A DNA stretch of 64,000 nucleotides from Fistularia commersonii (Eukaryota; Chordata; Actinopteri; Syngnathiformes; Fistulariidae), in the NCBI GenBank assembly GCA_037954325.1, contig JBBMNZ010000034.1, positions 9,317,501 through 9,381,500 on the forward strand. The letters run 5' to 3'. Both the position numbers and the translations under genes were made by a program. The notes under the pieces were generated by a model that was not told the DNA's origin, did no database searches, and saw only the letters and a program-made list of their open reading frames with translations. Positions 48,344-57,385 of the stretch are shown in pieces (the first letter of the stretch is position 1; every line of letters starts with the position of its first letter).

Positions 48344-48625
48344 TACGCACACCTGGGTATTTTACAGCCCTTGGGCCGCATCTGCCCCGTTTTGCTTTTT
48401 TATCCGTCCCGCCAAACTATTTTCTTTGAATATTTTAACAAGTATTTTCGATCCATATTGAATTCAGAAACTCCTTATTTTTTCCCTTTAAATTTTGTAT
48501 GGATGATTACATACAAAATAATGTCGGTACATTTATATGCTCATAAATGATTTTAAAGTTGAAATAGAATGCACAAAAAATGAAATATTTAAGTTGCAAT
48601 TTGGATTTTTTTTCAACTTTTTTTC
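48344..48625 (+). repeat. Block 'B', forward copy
   Basis: 'cgcacacctgggtattttacagcccttgggcc' to 'ttgcaatttggattttttttcaac', very similar to 43270-43560. Confidence 0.65.
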
Positions 48626-48861
48626 AACGTAGTCCATCGTAGTCCCAGTGAAGCTAAGCGCTACATACGCTTCGTCGTATTTCCTCGTCTTAGCTTTCGT
48701 TTGTATCATTATCTCCGTCTTTCACCGCCTTTCCACACTGTCTCTTGACGGTTTGTTCACTACACTTCATATTTTCTGCTCAGTGCTGCAAAAAAATAGA
48801 GCTAATGCTAAACCCCGGCATCGCACCCGCTATTTGAGAAGCAATGGTGCAAACGTATGTG

Positions 48862-49030
48862 ATACATGGAAGTGGTTAGCACTTCTGCATCACAGCAAGA
48901 AGATCCCTGGTCTGACTCTGGAAGGAAGGCCTTTTTCTCTCAGTTGGTGGTAGAGCGGCTGAAGGTTGCCGGTTCGAACTCTGGTTCCTCCGGTTTGCGA
49001 ACCGAACTGTGGTTTGGCAAGACACCGAAC
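48862..49030 (+). repeat. tRNA-like SINE fragment
   Basis: 'cagttggtggtagagcggctgaaggttgcc' followed by GGTTCGAACT (48971-48980, a pol III B box) resembles a tRNA-derived SINE head. The preceding text 'gtggttagcacttctgcatcacagcaagaag' belongs to the repeat of 846-1140. It is decayed. Confidence 0.5.
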
Positions 49031-50390
49031 CCTTGGTCGCACCAGATGGTCTGGAGCAGGGGTCGGCAAATTCCGAGTATTTAATGAAGATGCATTTTAA
49101 ATCTGAAGATTACAGCGATCTTGGAACATCTGAATTCAAATATTTTTGTCACATAATAAGCGACACAGAGAGAACACAGGGTTTTGTTTTTTTTTTAAGG
49201 CTTTTCTTTTTTGATAAAAGCCTGTTTAAAATGGCGCACGGACGATTTTTGTAAGGATTTTAAGTGCCTTATAGTGCGAAAAATACGGTACGTGACACCT
49301 GCGGCTTGGTCACGACCTGGAGCGAAGAGCCAAAACATGGAGATGAGGTCTCAGGTCAAATTTTTGGCAGTAGGCGACTTTCAGGTGGACTTTGGCGAGG
49401 TGCGTTACCAACTCGGGCATCTTCTCGTGTTTGGCAGGGCGGAAAACGGTTGGCGACGACAAACTCGGTGATTCACAGACTCCGGGATCTTGTTTCAAAG
49501 CAAAGCCAACCTCTTCCACCCCCTTGGCTTGACGGGAACGCGACTTGTCCACAATTTATGCCTAAAGAAAGACCGGAACAATCACAGATAAGGACTCCAG
49601 AGGCTGCCAGGAACTCGCTCCCCCGCGGAAACCAATTCCAACGGCGAACACGAACCTCCGGACGACCGAGATAGTAATGAGTTCCGTCTCTCGGCTTGTC
49701 GAACTCGTCGGCTTATTCTTCTGAAGATTTCCCCTCGTCTTGCTTTCCGCCCATGTGGAGGACGATTTGAATTTCTCGACCATCTCGTCGCTCTCCGAAA
49801 GGACTCGAATCGAACCGCACTTAGAGGAACCCATTTAGACGCGCGACGACGGCGGGCGATTCCCGCGAGGTCCGAGGCTCCGGTGAAGCCGTAAAGCAAC
49901 GCATCTTCATTTCCTGTCACTCGCGGTAGAGATGCACCTGCATCTGCATCAACGACATCGTCATTGAGTTAGGGGGAAAAAACAAAAGCGCCATCCGTTA
50001 GGTTTATCGTTGGTAATAAAGTTGCGTTCGGTCGTTCCCGAGCCTCGTGATGCGGCTATTGTCATTCCGTCTGAGTCCTCGCGGTCTGAGCCCGGCGTCG
50101 GACGGACCCGTCTCCTGGGATGCGGTCCGGTGGTCTGTTCGACCAATCTAATTGTTTGAGCCCATCGACGGAGATCTGCCTGAGATGTTTTGGCGAGCTC
50201 GTAAAGGTCAGAGATAGACAATCCTTTTTTTTTTTTTGTAATTTATCTCATGCCACGGGTCCGCGAGCGGAGCCGTCGAGACTTTTAAATCAGAAGTTAT
50301 ATTTCAGCTTCAAGAAGCTTTCGGCCCTGACGTGGAGTGGTTAAATAGCGCTTCCGTCTCACACTCGCTTTTGGTTTTGGCTGCATTTAG
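49031..50390. other. Intergenic DNA with a hAT-like start and a pogo-like end
   Basis: 'caggggtcggcaaattcc' (about 49055) resembles a hAT terminus, and 49250-49290 a pogo-like end. The GC-richer part 49300-50200 is unique to the eye; its overlapping short open frames on both strands show no family features. Confidence 0.45.
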
Positions 50391-50394
50391 TCTT

Positions 50395-50515
50395 TTAATC
50401 TTCTTCTTTTCCTTTGGGCTTTTCCCTTCAGGGGTCGCCACAACCAATCCACCTTCTCCATCAAACCCTATTCCCTGGATCCTCCTCTCTCCCACCAACT
50501 AACTTCATATGTTTA
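50395..50515 (-). repeat. LINE 3' end, reverse orientation
   Basis: 'cctttgggcttttcccttcaggggtcgccacaaccaatccacc' is the reverse complement of the 3' end of the LINE at about 54180-54245. Confidence 0.6.
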
Positions 50516-50571
50516 GGCTGTTTAATTCCGACACAGAAGAAAACGACTTTAGTGGTTTTCCTGGCAGGCTG

Positions 50572-50609
<38 letters not shown>

Positions 50610-51464
50610 TACATGTCACTGGCACTGTTTATAAAATAAGCATTTATGCTACGTATTTAAAAAAGAATATCCGTCTGTGTAAATATATCATGCTACAAAT
50701 GGACACTTGTGGCTTATAGAGATCTTATAGATCTCTTTTACAAGCAACACAAAGCATTCAGGAAATATGTGTTGACAAATATGTTATTGTGGCACCACTT
50801 TTAAATAGAATGATCATGCGATTGATTCCCTCCCTTTTTTTTTGCACCTCTTGTTGGATATACCGTGTCCTTTTTAGACACCGATATTTTTTTTACACTT
50901 TTTGCATATGTACAGATATACATATTTGGGGACTGAAACAACCTTCGTGATTGAAGGGATTCAGCAGAAAACAACAACAATAACAGCAACATCAGGGAAC
51001 AGTGAGGGTGAAAAATACACAACCAATAAGTGTTTTGTGTGATACAAAAAAAAAAAAAGAAATAATCTTTTCTTTTTGGAGCATATTTTTGGTGTGTGGA
51101 TCCAAACTCTACTAAATCGAATTTTTTTTTGATCGATCCCTAACCGGGCAGCGGATGTGCGTGTATTTTTCTTTGTTTTGCGTGAACCAGTTTTTATTTC
51201 TTTTCAAATTTAGTGGGTGCGGCTTATATTCAGGTGTGTTCAACAGTCCGAAAATTACAGTCGCCAAAAGCCCGTTGCTAACAAACTTGTTTTCCTAGCG
51301 TCCCGTTTCTATTTGATGAATGATCTTATTTGTGTTTTCCTTCCCCCTCCTGCAATGAAGCACATCATTCATGGAAGCCGAGCGAGCCTCGTGCGGAAAG
51401 GTTTTCTGCAAACCCTCGTGATATTTAAGGTTTTGTTTCTCCTTCTTAGAACTCAATAACGTCT
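50516..51464. other. Intergenic DNA with T-runs and decayed repeats
   Basis: A long T-run (50576-50604), a Rex-like fragment (about 50955-51025, 'aacaacaacaataacagcaacatcaggg'), and a pogo-like element piece (about 51205-51265). No gene is seen. Confidence 0.5.
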
Positions 51465-51472
51465 ATTTAAGG

Positions 51473-52083
51473 CAGTGGTGCCCAAACTACGGCCCGGGGG
51501 CCGGATACGGCCCGCCTCCACATTTTGCCCGGCCCCTGAACAATACCAGAGATGCATTATAATTTTTATTTTTTTTTCATTTTGGCTACGTCATCGTGAC
51601 TTGTACATGCATAGAACGTAACCTTCTATTCCACCCTTCTGCAGTTTGTGCCTCATCTGAAACTCTGCTCTCAAAGAAAAAAAAAAAAAAAAATCCTGGA
51701 CACCCCTGCCAAATAATATAGAATAATGGCAAAAAGATTAGGTAAGAGAAAAATAGATTCAGAATGCAGGGTGTTTAACCTGCAGTGGACAAACGATTAT
51801 TTTTTTGTTCAATTCAAAGAAAAGGGCTGTTTGTCTCATCTGTCAAGAGACGAGACAAAGACATTATTCATGAATAATGTTATTAATTATTTCCTAATTT
51901 TTCTTTCCTGTCAACATCCCGGAAAGGGTTAATTTTTGATTTTGTGTGGCTTTCTGGAAAACAATACATTTTTATGTTTAGACACCCCTGCGATCGTCAC
52001 GCTTTTGTTACAAACCGTCCCGGCCCCCCGTCAGAGAAGGGAAAAGTTATTTGGCCCTCGCAGGAAAAAGTTTGGGGACCCTG
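51473..52083 (+). mobile_element. hAT element with intact 8-bp target-site duplication
   Basis: 611 bp, starting CAGTGGTGCCCAAACTA and ending TTTGGGGACCCTG, flanked on both sides by ATTTAAGG (51465-51472 and 52084-52091). Direct 8-bp duplications and CAG..CTG ends are hallmarks of hAT transposons. It contains a short frame from 51726 starting MAKRLGKRK and containing WTNDYFF. This resembles the N-terminus of a ZBED/GTF2IRD2-type hAT transposase and is cut off after about 50 residues. It is therefore a deletion derivative that cannot move by itself. Confidence 0.85.
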
Positions 52084-52091
52084 ATTTAAGG

Positions 52092-53479
52092 TCTTGTCCA
52101 GTATGGGATTCATTCTCGGCGACTTTCTAACTGCTCTTCAGACACTTGTGAACCTCCGAAAAGGGCACCGGGGTCTTTGTCCCAAACACTTTCCCCTTCA
52201 AACACGGTGGATTCCTTCTTTTTGTGAAAGAAAAAAAGAGCACCGGTGTCATCTGGAACGTTTATTGCGGCGTTTCTACCGGCTCATCAACGCTACCCGC
52301 ACTTCGTTTTCACTTCTTTTGCGAGCCCAGATCAATTAGAAACAAATCACCTGATGTTTTATGGCTGTAAAACACGGCGCCGCTCTCCGTTCGGTATCAC
52401 CGGGCTTTCGAACTTGCGTAGAGGCTTTACTTTCGGGTTTTTAAAGAATCCATCCGGGGCCGTTGAGTCACCCTTCCTGTCAGTCCGGCTGCGCGTCGGA
52501 TCCATCACGGTGGCAGAAGGACTCTGGACGGCGAGGCGGTGACAGGAAGTCAGGGGAGGCGGTGGGTCTGAAAACCACTGACACGACACCCTTTTCCCTC
52601 GTTTGTTTGTTTGTTTGTTTGTTTAAACAAAAGGACGATTGGTTTTGTTATGAAACGGCTGAATAATTAATCCGCATGCATAAATTGCAACATAGCCAAA
52701 CACGGGGGTCAGCTCCAGACCTGGTTTCTGTTTCAGTGTTTTTTTCTCCATCAGCTCAACTAACTGAAGCGAAACAGATAAAGATACGTTTTTTTTTGGT
52801 TTTTTTTTGTGCTTTGAGAAAATCCCATCAGAGTTATTCTTTTGCAGCCGAGAACCTCTTCGAGCACTGGACCCGATCACGAAGCTATTATCTGTAACAG
52901 TTAGGTTACATTACCAAGCGTCTGAAGGTTTCGCTCACGAGCACCAACATCCCTGAGGGCAGAAGAAGAACGGCCAAGCATGCAAAACGTCTCAGGAATA
53001 CTAAATCCTTTTTTTTGACAGCATCAGGGTTATTTTTTTTTAACGTAACATTTGAACTTTCTCCGCATGGGAATAACGGCGGTGACGGGGGAATAGGTCA
53101 ACCTCCGCTGGAAACATGACGCGCTGGGCCGGCCATCAATCTTGCGGAAGCGTCCGTCTGTTTGTACGTGTTCGGTAGGAGAGCGGATACGGCGGCGGCG
53201 GCGGCGCAATCATCAAGCCTTTGTTTTCGTTAGTGGCCTTTCACAGAAATCGCCTCGCCGTTCTGCGCGGCTCAGCGGTCTTTCAGCTCCGACAAAAGGG
53301 TTTGGGATTAAGTGAATTAGTAATTCAGTTACCTCACAGGTGTTGCGCTCCCCTCTGTCTCCGAAAACATAATGGCTTTTCACCACAAAAAAAGGCAAAA
53401 ACAAATTGAGATTGAGTCTCTTCTCAACCAGAATTGCTTTTCAAGCCCTTAAGATGGCTCTCAAATCGATAAAATCTAT
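52092..53479. other. Intergenic DNA without recognised gene
   Basis: Mostly unique. A short GTTT run lies near 52601-52624 and a (GGC)n run near 53189-53207. No family resemblance is seen in the open frames. Confidence 0.5.
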
Positions 53480-54262
53480 AATTCACAGAGCTGTAAGCGG
53501 TTCTTATTTGCAAGATGAGGTTAGACGGGAATCTCCATGGACCATGATGTTTGCAGATGACATTGTGATCTGTAGTGAGAGCAGAGAACAGGTGGAGGAA
53601 CATCTAGAGAGGTGGAGGTATGCTCTGGAAAGGAGAGGAATGAAGGTTAGTTCCAGCAAGGCAGAATATATGTGTGTGAATGAGAGGAACCTCTGAGGCT
53701 ACAGGGAGTGGAGATCAAGAAGGTGGAGGATTTCAGGTACTTGGGGTCAACGGTCCAGAGAGTAGGAGAGTGTGGAGAAGAGGTGAAGAAACAGGTTCAA
53801 GCAGGTTGGAATGGGTGGAGAAAAGTGAGATAGAAGAACATCAGCCAGAAGGAAAGGAAAGGTGGAGGAGACGGTGGTGAGATGATCTACAAACACTGAC
53901 AATGACTAAAAGACAGGAGGCAGAGCTGGAGGTGGCAGAGATGAAGATGCTGAGGTTCTCTTTTGGAGCGACCAGGATGGAGAGGATCAGGAATGAATCC
54001 ATCAGAGGGACGACTCATGGTAGATGTTCTGGAGAGAAGGTCAGAGATGGTTGGACAGAGGAGGGAGAGGGAAGATGTTGGTAGACGGATGCTAGAATTG
54101 GAGCTTTATGGACAACTTATGGACATGGCGGGAGAGGATATGAAGGTAATTGGAATGAGAGAAGAGGATCCAGAGATTAAGGTTGGATGGAGAAGGTGGA
54201 TTTGTTGTGGAGACCCCTGAAGGGAAAAGCCCAAAGGAGAAGAAGAAGAAGAAGAAGAACTT
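53480..54262 (+). pseudogene. Dead LINE reverse transcriptase, C-terminal half
   Basis: Reading across frames gives MMFADDIVIC with the FADD catalytic box (about 53546-53575), VEEHLERWRYALERRGMKV (about 53592-53646), YMCVNER, then AELEVAEMKMLRF (about 53922-53960), REEDPE (about 54160) and a CGDP end (about 54210). The 3' end runs 'cccctgaagggaaaagcccaaagg' into (GAA)n. Several frameshifts and stops disable it, and the 5' half is missing, as is usual for truncated non-LTR insertions. Other fragments of the family lie at 38240-39555, 58040-58140 and, reversed, at 14690, 45898 and 50395. Confidence 0.75.
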
Positions 54263-55080
54263 TCTTCATCCTGAGGGAAATTCGTTTGCCGGAAGGCTCC
54301 AAATTTACATCCATTCCCTCGATTTGATCGATTTCATGTTTCTTCTTGCAGAACGGGGAGGAGTTCTATAGTTTGACGGCCACAGGTCGGATAAGGCGTT
54401 CCGCGCTGCTCCTCGGACGGAGACGGAGAAGGACACGTCAAACGGAAAGCTTTGGGTTACGTGAGATCATCTTGATCAAACACACTCCGTCACGAGACGG
54501 CTGATCTCACAGGTGTAACTGAATGATTTTCTACGAGCGCATGACGCCCGAGCACAGCTGCCTCCAACACAGATACGCCAACCGCAAACTCGCCAGGGGA
54601 GTCAGAGGCGGAATAAAAGACATCTTGATTGTGCGGCGCCCGGCTGCAGGCGGGGAAGGATCCTGGTGATGGATATTTAAATGCAAAACAAACACGGATG
54701 CCGCGGTCGCTTCATTGTTCTCAACACAGAAAGAACGTGTTAGGAAATTGAGAATATCTTCCGACGGTGCGATTCGCAAGTTCTCTGAGACGCTTCCAAG
54801 ACGTATTCGCATGGAAAGGACTACCGTATTTTTACCGTACCGCACTAAAAGGCGCAGTCTCAGTTATGTGAGCCATTACTGTATTTAACACACACATATA
54901 AGGCGCGCCTGATTATAAGGCGCGGGTTTTATATACAATGCACGCCCACACTTCCCCCTTTAACGTCCTCATGGTGTCCTCTAGTACGTCCGCCTTACAA
55001 CAACAACACACACAAGCATACAAGTGTGCGTATTTAAATAGAGCCGGAGCTAAACTGAGTTTGGTATTCGCATTTTTTTT

Positions 55081-55475
55081 TTTACCGGTAATCATCATCA
55101 ATCAAACCCATGGAAGTCCTCATCCTCTGTTTCTGATTTGAACAGCTGCGCTAAATCTCCATCAAACATGCCAGGTTCACTTTCCTCACTGCCAGAGTCA
55201 CTTTCCTCGGAAAGGCTTTTGCGAAAGCTTGAACAACAGTGTCAGCGGACACATTAGCCCGAGCGTCTACAATCCATTCGCAAATTGTGGCGTAACTCGC
55301 CCGGCGCTGCCTTCCACTCTTAGTGAAACTGTGGTCTACAAGAAGACCTTTCGTACCCCGTTGTGCGTCTCGCTACCGTTCAGGTCCCCTTCTTCTGCGC
55401 ATGGTGACTCACCGGGATGTCAAAAGTGAGCAGCACCTCGTCCGTGTTGGTGACGTGGCTGGGTGTGTTTGTCGG
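55081..55475 (-). pseudogene. pogo-like transposase C-terminal remnant
   Basis: On the - strand, from about 55450 down, one frame gives NTDEVLLTFD, matching the catalytic-aspartate block of fish pogo/Tigger transposases. After stops and frame changes come YATICEWIVDA and VSADTVVQAFAKA (about 55295-55215), then a shifted frame with an acidic tail ending TEDEDFHGFD and a stop (about 55105). This order is that of the C-terminal part of the DDE domain and tail. At least two frameshifts and an in-frame stop make it inactive. The protein match is from memory of the family. Confidence 0.65.
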
Positions 55476-55600
55476 CCATGTTTTCAGGGTTGTTAAAACA
55501 TACCCGTTATTTTATATACAATCAACGCCCACACTTCCCCTTCTAACGTTCACATTATGTTCTCTACTACGTCCGCCTTACAACAACAACACACACACGG

Positions 55601-55656
55601 CGCACTGCACTATAGGGCGCGCTGCACTATAGGGCGCGCTGCACTATAGGGCGCGC
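55601..55656. repeat. 17-bp tandem repeat, three units
   Basis: GCACTATAGGG recurs at 55607, 55624 and 55641 (period 17) inside the right end of the pogo-like element. Confidence 0.8.
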
Positions 55657-55998
55657 CGCACATTTTGAAGAAAATCTAAGACTTTTATGTGCGCCTTATA
55701 GTCGTGAAAATACAGCAGTCCTATGTGCTTATGTAGAGCCTCTCCTGTCTCCGTGTGGGTAGCAACCCGGCGGTAACCGAGGCTCCTCGCCGTTTGTGTT
55801 GGTTGAAAGCAAACCGAGGAGTAACTAATAATTACCGAGGCGTCCTGACAGCGACTTCCGCCCACGGACGATGCGGCCTTTCGTTTCCACGCATTTCGTA
55901 TTGTTCCGAGGCGACGGCGTGACATCTGAAGTGGAGCATTAAAGGGATAAAGATAGCAAGCGGTTGTTGTTCGGCCCTCGGCGTATGCGAGCAGGGGA

Positions 55999-56031
55999 TG
56001 GCGGCGGCGGCGGCGGCGGCGGCGGCGGGGC
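55999..56031. repeat. (GGC)n microsatellite
   Basis: About ten GGC units in otherwise unique DNA. No start site or gene is evident nearby. Confidence 0.85.
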
Positions 56032-56299
56032 GGCCTGTAATAGAGACGAGGGAACATTAGGCACACTCAACTCTGAGGCAGCAGGAACTTGCAGCACAAC
56101 TCCACAGAGGCCCCTCCATCTGTAATCAGCTGAGTGCGAGGGGAGTCACACCTCCCTTTTCCTCCACACAAACAATCGCTGCTCTCCGCCCACCTCTCTT
56201 CTTCACCGCCACCTTCCTCACAACTTTCCCTCTTCTTCTGGCGTTCGACTTGGCCTCTTAGATGTGGTTTACGTTTAAAATGAGGTCTGATTGGCCGAT

Positions 56300-56855
56300 T
56301 ATGAATTCATTCATTCATTCGTTCATTGCTTTCGCGGCTTTTCCGTCAGTCATCGTTCGTTTACGCGTCATATTCGGACCTGCAACCGTTCACCCTCTCA
56401 TTCAAATGTTTATATAGACATACAGATGTTAATTTACTCATTCATTCACCATATAGACATAACATTCACTCTTTCATTTACACAACATTTAGAGACATAC
56501 AACTATATTCACCTGTTCATTTACATGCAAATACATTCAACCATTCACTCCTTTATTTACACGTCATATAGAGACGCGCAACCGTTCACCCTCTCATTCA
56601 CATGTTATAGTGACATACAGATATTAATTCACTCATTCATACATCATATAGACATATAACATTCATATAGAGAAAACCAACTTATTTACTTCTTCATTTA
56701 AATGTCACATCGACATACAGCAATTTACCCTCTCATTTACACATCATGCAGTTACATTCAACCATTCACTTTTTCATTCACACGTTCATATAGAGAGATA
56801 TTCGACCATTCACTCCTTTATTTACACGTCACATAGAGACTTGCAACTGTTCACC
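56300..56855. repeat. Diverged tandem array, roughly 60-bp units
   Basis: Variants of 'catatagagacatacaaccattcactctttcatttacacgt' repeat about eight to ten times with variable spacing, beginning with (ATTC)n. The words resemble an internal part of the common fish repeat at 2105-2330 ('agagacgcacaaccatccac'), so the array may be its amplified inner segment. The long open frame through it simply reflects the repeat. Confidence 0.65.
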
Positions 56856-56859
56856 TTAG

Positions 56860-57385
56860 CAGGGGTTCCCCAAAACTTTTTCCTGTGAGGGCCAAATAAC
56901 GTTTCCCTTCTCTGACGGGCCAGTTTGCAACAAAAGCGTGACGATCGCAGGGGTGTCTAAACATAAAAATTTATTGTTTTCCAGAAAGCCACACATAATC
57001 AAAAATTAACCCTTTCTGGGATATTGACAGGGAAAAAAAAATTAGGAAATAAATTATATCATTATTAATGAATAATGTCTTTGTCTCGTCTCTTGACAGA
57101 TGAGACAAACAGCCCTTTTCTTTGAATTGAACAAAAAAATAATCGTTTGTCCACTGCAGGTTAAACACCCGGCATTCTGAATCTATTTTTCTCTTACCTA
57201 ATCTTTTTGCCATTATTCTATGTTATTTGGCAGGGGTGTCCAGGATTTTTTTTTTTTTTTTTGAGAGCAGGGTTTGAGATGAGGCACAAACTGCAGAAGG
57301 GTGGAATAGAAGGTTACGTTCTATGCATGAACAAGTCACGATGACGTGGCCAAAATGAAAAAAAAAGAAAATTATAATGCATCTG
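56860..57385 (-). mobile_element. Inverted, truncated copy of the 51.5-kb hAT element
   Basis: CAGGGGTTCCCCAAAACTTT at 56860 matches the reverse of the right end at 52083. The match continues through the - strand frame starting MAKRLGKRK (57213) and stops near 57385, before the last 70-80 bases of the left end. The two copies share nearly all of their first 48 encoded residues. Confidence 0.8.

Larger units (their letters stand above)
54824..55715 (-). mobile_element. Decayed pogo/Tigger-like DNA transposon
   Basis: The ends are inverted ('taccgtatttttaccgtaccgcactaaaaggcgca' and 'tgtgcgccttatagtcgtgaaaatacag'). The sub-terminal words 'tatacaatgcacgcccacacttccccc' (54932-54960) recur at 55517-55545, so an internal direct duplication flanks the coding remnant. 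It is the only copy in the window with recognisable transposase sequence. Confidence 0.7.

Noticed and set aside
48940..48985. A tRNA gene
   Set aside because: There is a B-box-like GGTTCGAACT, but no complete cloverleaf; it is embedded in a SINE.
49300..50220. A possible hidden gene in overlapping short frames
   Set aside because: No frame on either strand shows family features, and no exon-like splice pattern was seen.
55601..55656. 'CACTATAGGGCG' words resembling a phage T7 promoter (vector contamination)
   Set aside because: They form a 17-base tandem repeat inside a transposon end with related 'ccttatag' words, and the full T7 consensus is not present.
56291..56659. 122-residue frame rich in His, Ser, Phe and Ile
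   Set aside because: It only reads through a tandem repeat.
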